A DNA stretch of 64,000 nt, taken from NCBI GenBank assembly GCA_025403435.1, contig CM046353.1:27527715-27591714 (forward strand), in the 5' to 3' direction. The notes under the pieces are model-generated. The model saw only the letters and a list, made by a program, of their open reading frames with translations, searched no databases and was not told the DNA's origin. The position numbers and the translations under genes were made by a program. Of this stretch, positions 60,701 to 64,000 are shown piece after piece. The DNA is from Artocarpus heterophyllus. Taxonomy: Eukaryota; Streptophyta; Magnoliopsida; Rosales; Moraceae. The first letter of the stretch is position 1, and each line of letters starts with the position of its first letter.

Positions 60701-62463
60701 GAATGATCATAAAACTTTTTATGTCTGCGACTTCTTTTGTCTCAATCTGGTAGAACCAGTGTAGAAAAAGGATAGTAGTTAATTTTCACAAGTTTTGGAT
60801 TTTAAAAAGAACGAAGATAAAGCTTTTGAAACTTAATACTTTGAATTTTTTTTCCTTTAGTTTGGAAATTCATTCCTGCTGTAATGATACATACATACAT
60901 ACATAATTAAAGAGCAGAAGATTATGCTAAAATGGATAATCATATTTTGAGGGACTATGAGTTGGGTGAGGATGCATGCTATCAGTAAATTTTGATCACA
61001 ATTTGACATAAGGAGATGCTTGAGATGAGTACATTGAATTTTGATTCGTTGCATGTATTTTCATGATTTTTTTTGAAAATGGTATTTTTGTGATTTTGTA
61101 ACTGAAGCACTCACTATCATATTGTTCGGACTTGTTCTTTCCATGACTCCTCTTAACTAAGATTAACTGAGACGGGAGATCCAATGCTTGAAGTAGGAAT
61201 CAATTTGATTCCACCATACATATTAGGTTGGGTGGGTCAGGTCAAAATACGATTAATCCGGCATGTGCTAGAGAGAAAAATCAAAAGAAAATAATAATAA
61301 AAAAGAAGAAGAAAAAAGAAGGGAGAATGTACGTATAGAAATAGCGGAAACCTGGGATAAGTTTGTAATTGCTCAAGTAATAAGAGGTTTTTTGTTAGTA
61401 ACCCAATCAATTCTGAGAAAATATATTATATTACCCTCATTGATAATAGTTAAAAATATTGGTCGTATACTATTATTTCAATTTCCTGAATGGTCGGAGG
61501 ATATAAAGGATTGGAAGAGAGTGCATGTTAACTGCACTTATAATGGCGTTCAATTAGCAGAAAAAGAATTTCCGAAAAACTGGTTAATAGACGGTATTCA
61601 TATAAAGATCCTATTTCCTTTTCGTCTTAAACCTTGGCACAAATCTAAGCTTAAGCTACGAAACAATTATAAGGACTTGAAATTGGATCCTGCTTGTATC
61701 ATAAACAAGTTTATGGGATTTGAGAAAGCTTCTTTCCTTGAATTAGTTTAGAGGCCCAATTGTCACGTAAATATATATGTAAATAGTTTGACATGAATAC
61801 CATGAATGCATAAGTTGCAAAATTATGTCAAATCTATAAAACTGAGATTATTGTTTTTGTCCCACCTTTTTTACCTCTAATATGTTATATTTTAGTTTCA
61901 CGATGTGTCATTAGACTATTCTTTCATGGCGTGCGTCAAGTAAAATGAGGCAGAAATTTATGGAGTATATTTCTTGGAGCAATAAGGAACAGTTGGAAAT
62001 GTGGAATAAAATGCTTTAGACCATTAGAAATTTGATCTTTTTATTTTTTATTTTTTCACTCAAACTACAAACCCAAGCAAAATAGCCTTTTAGTTAATGA
62101 GGTTGTGATTTAGTCAGCTTATGCATGTGACATTGTTTAATTGACATTCCTTCTTGTCTACATTCTGGCTTGAGAAATCGCTTTTCAAGTTTGTGAACCT
62201 TTTTTTGACTTTGAAGTTGAAGTGTTATTTTATCTTATTAGCTTTTTAGGCTTTAACTTGATGCAATTAAATTGCTCGACTGTATGATTTCTTTTAAGTC
62301 TATAATCAAATGAATTGAAAAATTGCAGGGAGTTCAGTTCAGTCCAGAAAGTATTCTCACCACTGATGGCAAGGGGATTGTTCGCAATTTTATCAGGATG
62401 ATTGAGAGAAGAGAGTTGGAAACTGAGAATTGGACTCTAATAGAGAACTTACTTGATCTGTAA
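56039..62463 (+). CDS. ASB1: Anthranilate synthase beta subunit (glutamine amidotransferase), plastid-targeted
   Basis: Coding exons: 56039-56159, 56262-56419, 58441-58511, 58700-58737, 58848-58958, 59071-59170, 60412-60547, 62329-62463. All are GT/AG and total 870 nt (289 aa plus TAA). The ATG has a strong ACCATGGC context. Residues 1 to about 70 are rich in S, T, P and K, as in a chloroplast transit peptide. The class I glutamine amidotransferase domain follows: [41 protein letters not shown] with the nucleophile Cys155 (58922), and GRYHSL. The protein supplies ammonia from glutamine to the alpha subunit for anthranilate, the first step of tryptophan synthesis in plastids. It is close in length and wording to Arabidopsis ASB1. 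Oddity: the usual QFHPES motif reads QFSPES, with Ser250 where the catalytic His belongs, while Glu252 is kept. Intron 2 holds a (TTTC)n tract and intron 7 a chloroplast ycf1 fragment. The symbol is by similarity; several ASB paralogs are usual. Confidence 0.94.
57630..57766. repeat. (TTTC)n microsatellite in intron 2 of the ASB gene
   Basis: About 30 TTTC units with a few interruptions (TTCC near 57690). The lysine/glutamate-rich open frames it creates on the minus strand are artefacts. Confidence 0.92.
61329..61690 (+). pseudogene. ycf1: Nuclear insertion of chloroplast DNA: ycf1 (TIC214) fragment
   Basis: The frame starting GTACGTATAGAAATAGCGG reads [20 protein letters not shown], then [54 protein letters not shown] and [17 protein letters not shown]. 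This is the highly conserved part of plastid Ycf1/TIC214. The full plastid gene is several kilobases, so this is a fragment of about 360 bp. It lies in intron 7 of the ASB gene in the same orientation. One residue appears missing in the WKR-VHV part compared with my recollection of Ycf1. The frame stays open, so transfer may be fairly recent. The right border is uncertain because the frame drifts into unrelated sequence after about 61690. Confidence 0.88.
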
Positions 62464-62553
62464 ATGCAATGTTTATTTTCCTTCTTCATCTTTCCGGGGT
62501 CCTAAAAACACTACTTTTTGGATTGTTGTTATAGTTAATAATAAAATAATTAA
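62464..62553 (+). other. 3' flank of the ASB gene
   Basis: Directly follows the TAA. A 3' UTR should begin here. No clear poly(A) signal could be chosen, and a MITE starts about 90 bp downstream. Confidence 0.35.
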
Positions 62554-62735
62554 GGGGGTGTTTGGTAGTGGTGGGAATCACTCAGTTTCTGCCACAATCT
62601 CAGTTATAAATAGTATGAAACTCTTACATGTTACAATAACAAAAAAAATATATGCTACAGTATAAAACTCTCATATGTTATAGTAAAAGTGATTCCTATT
62701 ATTGATTTTCACTACTCTTTCAAACAACCTATAAA
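62554..62735. mobile_element. Small MITE, family C copy 4, just after the ASB stop codon
   Basis: The left end GGGGTGTTTGGTAGTGGTGG and the complement of the right end, GGTTGTTTGAAAGAGTAGTG, form inverted repeats and both continue to GGAATCAC. The core TATAAAACTCTCATATGTTA is the family block. Its position suggests it can be part of the ASB 3' UTR. Confidence 0.65.
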
Positions 62736-62992
62736 TTTGCCTGTTGGTTCCCTGTTGCTTTATAATTTTCTCTCTCGTTGGTGTGGGTGTATATAAATAT
62801 ATATATTGGCCGGGGCCTCTGCTGGTGGCCCACCTTATTGATTAATGCACACAAATTACCCGAATCTGTACTATAGTCATCATCAATATGCTACCCAAAA
62901 ATAAACGCTAGTCAATTTTCTATCCAATTTGAATTGGTTAAAAAATATTAAAAAGTATTTATTCAAGTAAGATAAATGTCAAGTATATGGGG
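62736..62992. other. Intergenic sequence, nothing recognised
   Basis: Short unassigned stretch with a TATATAAATATATATA run. Confidence 0.4.
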
Positions 62993-63700
62993 TAGGGGTG
63001 TACAAAAACCGCCTCGCAACCATCGGCCGCCCGCAACCGCCGGCCGCCCGCCCAAAAAAAAGGCTATGCAGGTTCAACCCGCCCATTGGCGGGTTCAACC
63101 CGCCCGCCTACATATGTTGACGGGCGGGTACGGTTTTAAATTTTAGGGGGCGGGTTCAACCCGAACCCGCCCGCCTAATTCTTAAAAAAAAAAAAAAAAA
63201 AAAAATCTTAATCTAAACCTCTCTCACTCCTTATTCTTTAAAAAGAAAAAGAACATTTGACTTTGTTCATCATTTCATCTGTAGTATCCTGTTATTTTCG
63301 AACCCAATGAACAGGTTTTATGGAAAACAAGAATTCTTGACTTTGTTCATCACTTCATATATAGTTTATGTTTCTTGTTGCAATGAATGATTATGTTTCT
63401 TAATTTGTTGTGAATATGGTTATTGTCTTTAGGCGTCAAACTTGGTTGTTGTTGAGAATGCTTCATACATTATCGTCTTATATTTTCTACAAATTTTCTT
63501 CACTTTTTTTTAATAAAAAAGAGCTCAAAAAATTATATTGTACATTAGTGTAGACCCAACCCGCCCAACCCGCCCGCACCGCCCGCACCCGCCCGCCACT
63601 CCATGGGCGGTTTGTGGGTTGGTTAATCGCCAACCCGCCACATCAAAAAACCGCCCCGCACCCGCCCAAAAACCGCCTACACGCCCGTTGTTCACCCCTA
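62993..63700. mobile_element. hAT-like MITE with GC-rich subterminal repeats, 8-bp TSD
   Basis: The ends TAGGGGTGTACAA (left) and, on the complement, TAGGGGTGAACAA (right) are inverted repeats. ATATGGGG flanks both sides (62985-62992 and 63701-63708), the 8-bp duplication of hAT elements. Both subterminal regions (63010-63180 and 63545-63690) are packed with CCCGCC/GGCGGG words, while the middle is AT-rich and non-coding. No transposase. The 74-76-codon open frames at the right end are by-products of the CCCGCC repeats. Confidence 0.9.
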
Positions 63701-63708
63701 ATATGGGG

Positions 63709-64000
63709 ATGGAGGACAAAAATGTTGTTGACGGATTCATTAAGGTTTTCATTTATAGATAATGTTGACAAAAGTTTTCATTTACCGATAATATTAACAG
63801 AAATATTGATGTCATTGGATATTCAAAAACAAAAGATATCTTAGACAAAAGATATCTTAAGAAAAATTTAAAATTTTTGCTTAAAATTTAAATAAAATGC
63901 TAAAACAACCAATATTATATAATTTAAAATAAGTTAATGACATAAATAATATATTTTTGTCTAATTTAAGAGTTTTATCTTATAGCATAAAAAGAAATTA
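63709..64000. other. AT-rich intergenic sequence to the window end
   Basis: Nothing recognised. A short direct repeat of AAAAGATATCTTA near 63831-63858 is visible. Confidence 0.4.

Noticed and set aside
63525..63844. Proline/arginine-rich open frames at the right end
   Set aside because: They come from CCCGCC repeats of the hAT-like MITE and run past its border.
1..64000. tRNA, rRNA or microRNA genes
   Set aside because: I looked for tRNA A/B boxes and rRNA wording on both strands and saw none that I could support; hairpins found belong to MITEs.

Overview
This is nuclear DNA from a flowering plant, almost certainly a dicot. It is very AT-rich, its genes carry many introns with GT/AG borders, it is crowded with LTR retrotransposons, solo LTRs and small inverted-repeat transposons, and it holds a piece of chloroplast DNA (ycf1) inside an intron. 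I cannot name the species. Only two host genes look intact: an ALKBH10B-like RNA demethylase (minus strand, 11034-16430, 8 coding exons, 684 aa) and the beta (glutamine amidotransferase) subunit of anthranilate synthase (plus strand, 56039-62463, 8 coding exons, 289 aa). Both were assembled by hand from splice borders, and both give one continuous frame with a total length divisible by three. A decayed MYB/NAM-associated-type (GST-T3-like) gene copy lies at 25385-26640, and a possible single exon of an unknown gene at 806-1138.

Layout. 1-2990: AT-rich, one MITE. 2990-7468: minus-strand LTR-like remnants (one with a duplicated promoter block), then a plus-strand LTR fragment of 'family A'. 7469-11033: intergenic, with MITEs, a tandem duplication and a long G run. 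11034-16430: ALKBH10B-like gene. 17700-24300: LTR nest in which two solo LTRs with perfect 5-bp target duplications (18386-20420 and 21724-24099) sit in an older LTR-like sequence. 25385-26640: pseudogene. 28518-33900: PIF/Harbinger-like elements and a three-level nest. 34307-46608: an old Ty1/copia element on the minus strand, split by a young complete Ty3/gypsy chromovirus (35769-44785, target duplication AAGGC). 47110-48330: another LTR remnant. 48331-56038: intergenic, with MITEs, a large AT-rich PIF-like element and a CpG-rich block upstream of the anthranilate synthase gene. 56039-62463: ASB gene. 62993-63700: hAT-like MITE with an 8-bp target duplication.

The two host genes have no evident functional link: one acts on methylated RNA, the other in plastid tryptophan synthesis. 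The strongest oddities are these. (i) Palindromic 10-mers of the CGGC(A/C)(T/G)GCCG type, repeated at about 21-22 bp, occur in two otherwise different LTR families. (ii) The catalytic histidine expected in the anthranilate synthase amidotransferase is replaced by serine. (iii) The gypsy element was disabled by changes that look like decay of methylated cytosines. (iv) Several nested insertions can be ordered in time from intact target duplications.
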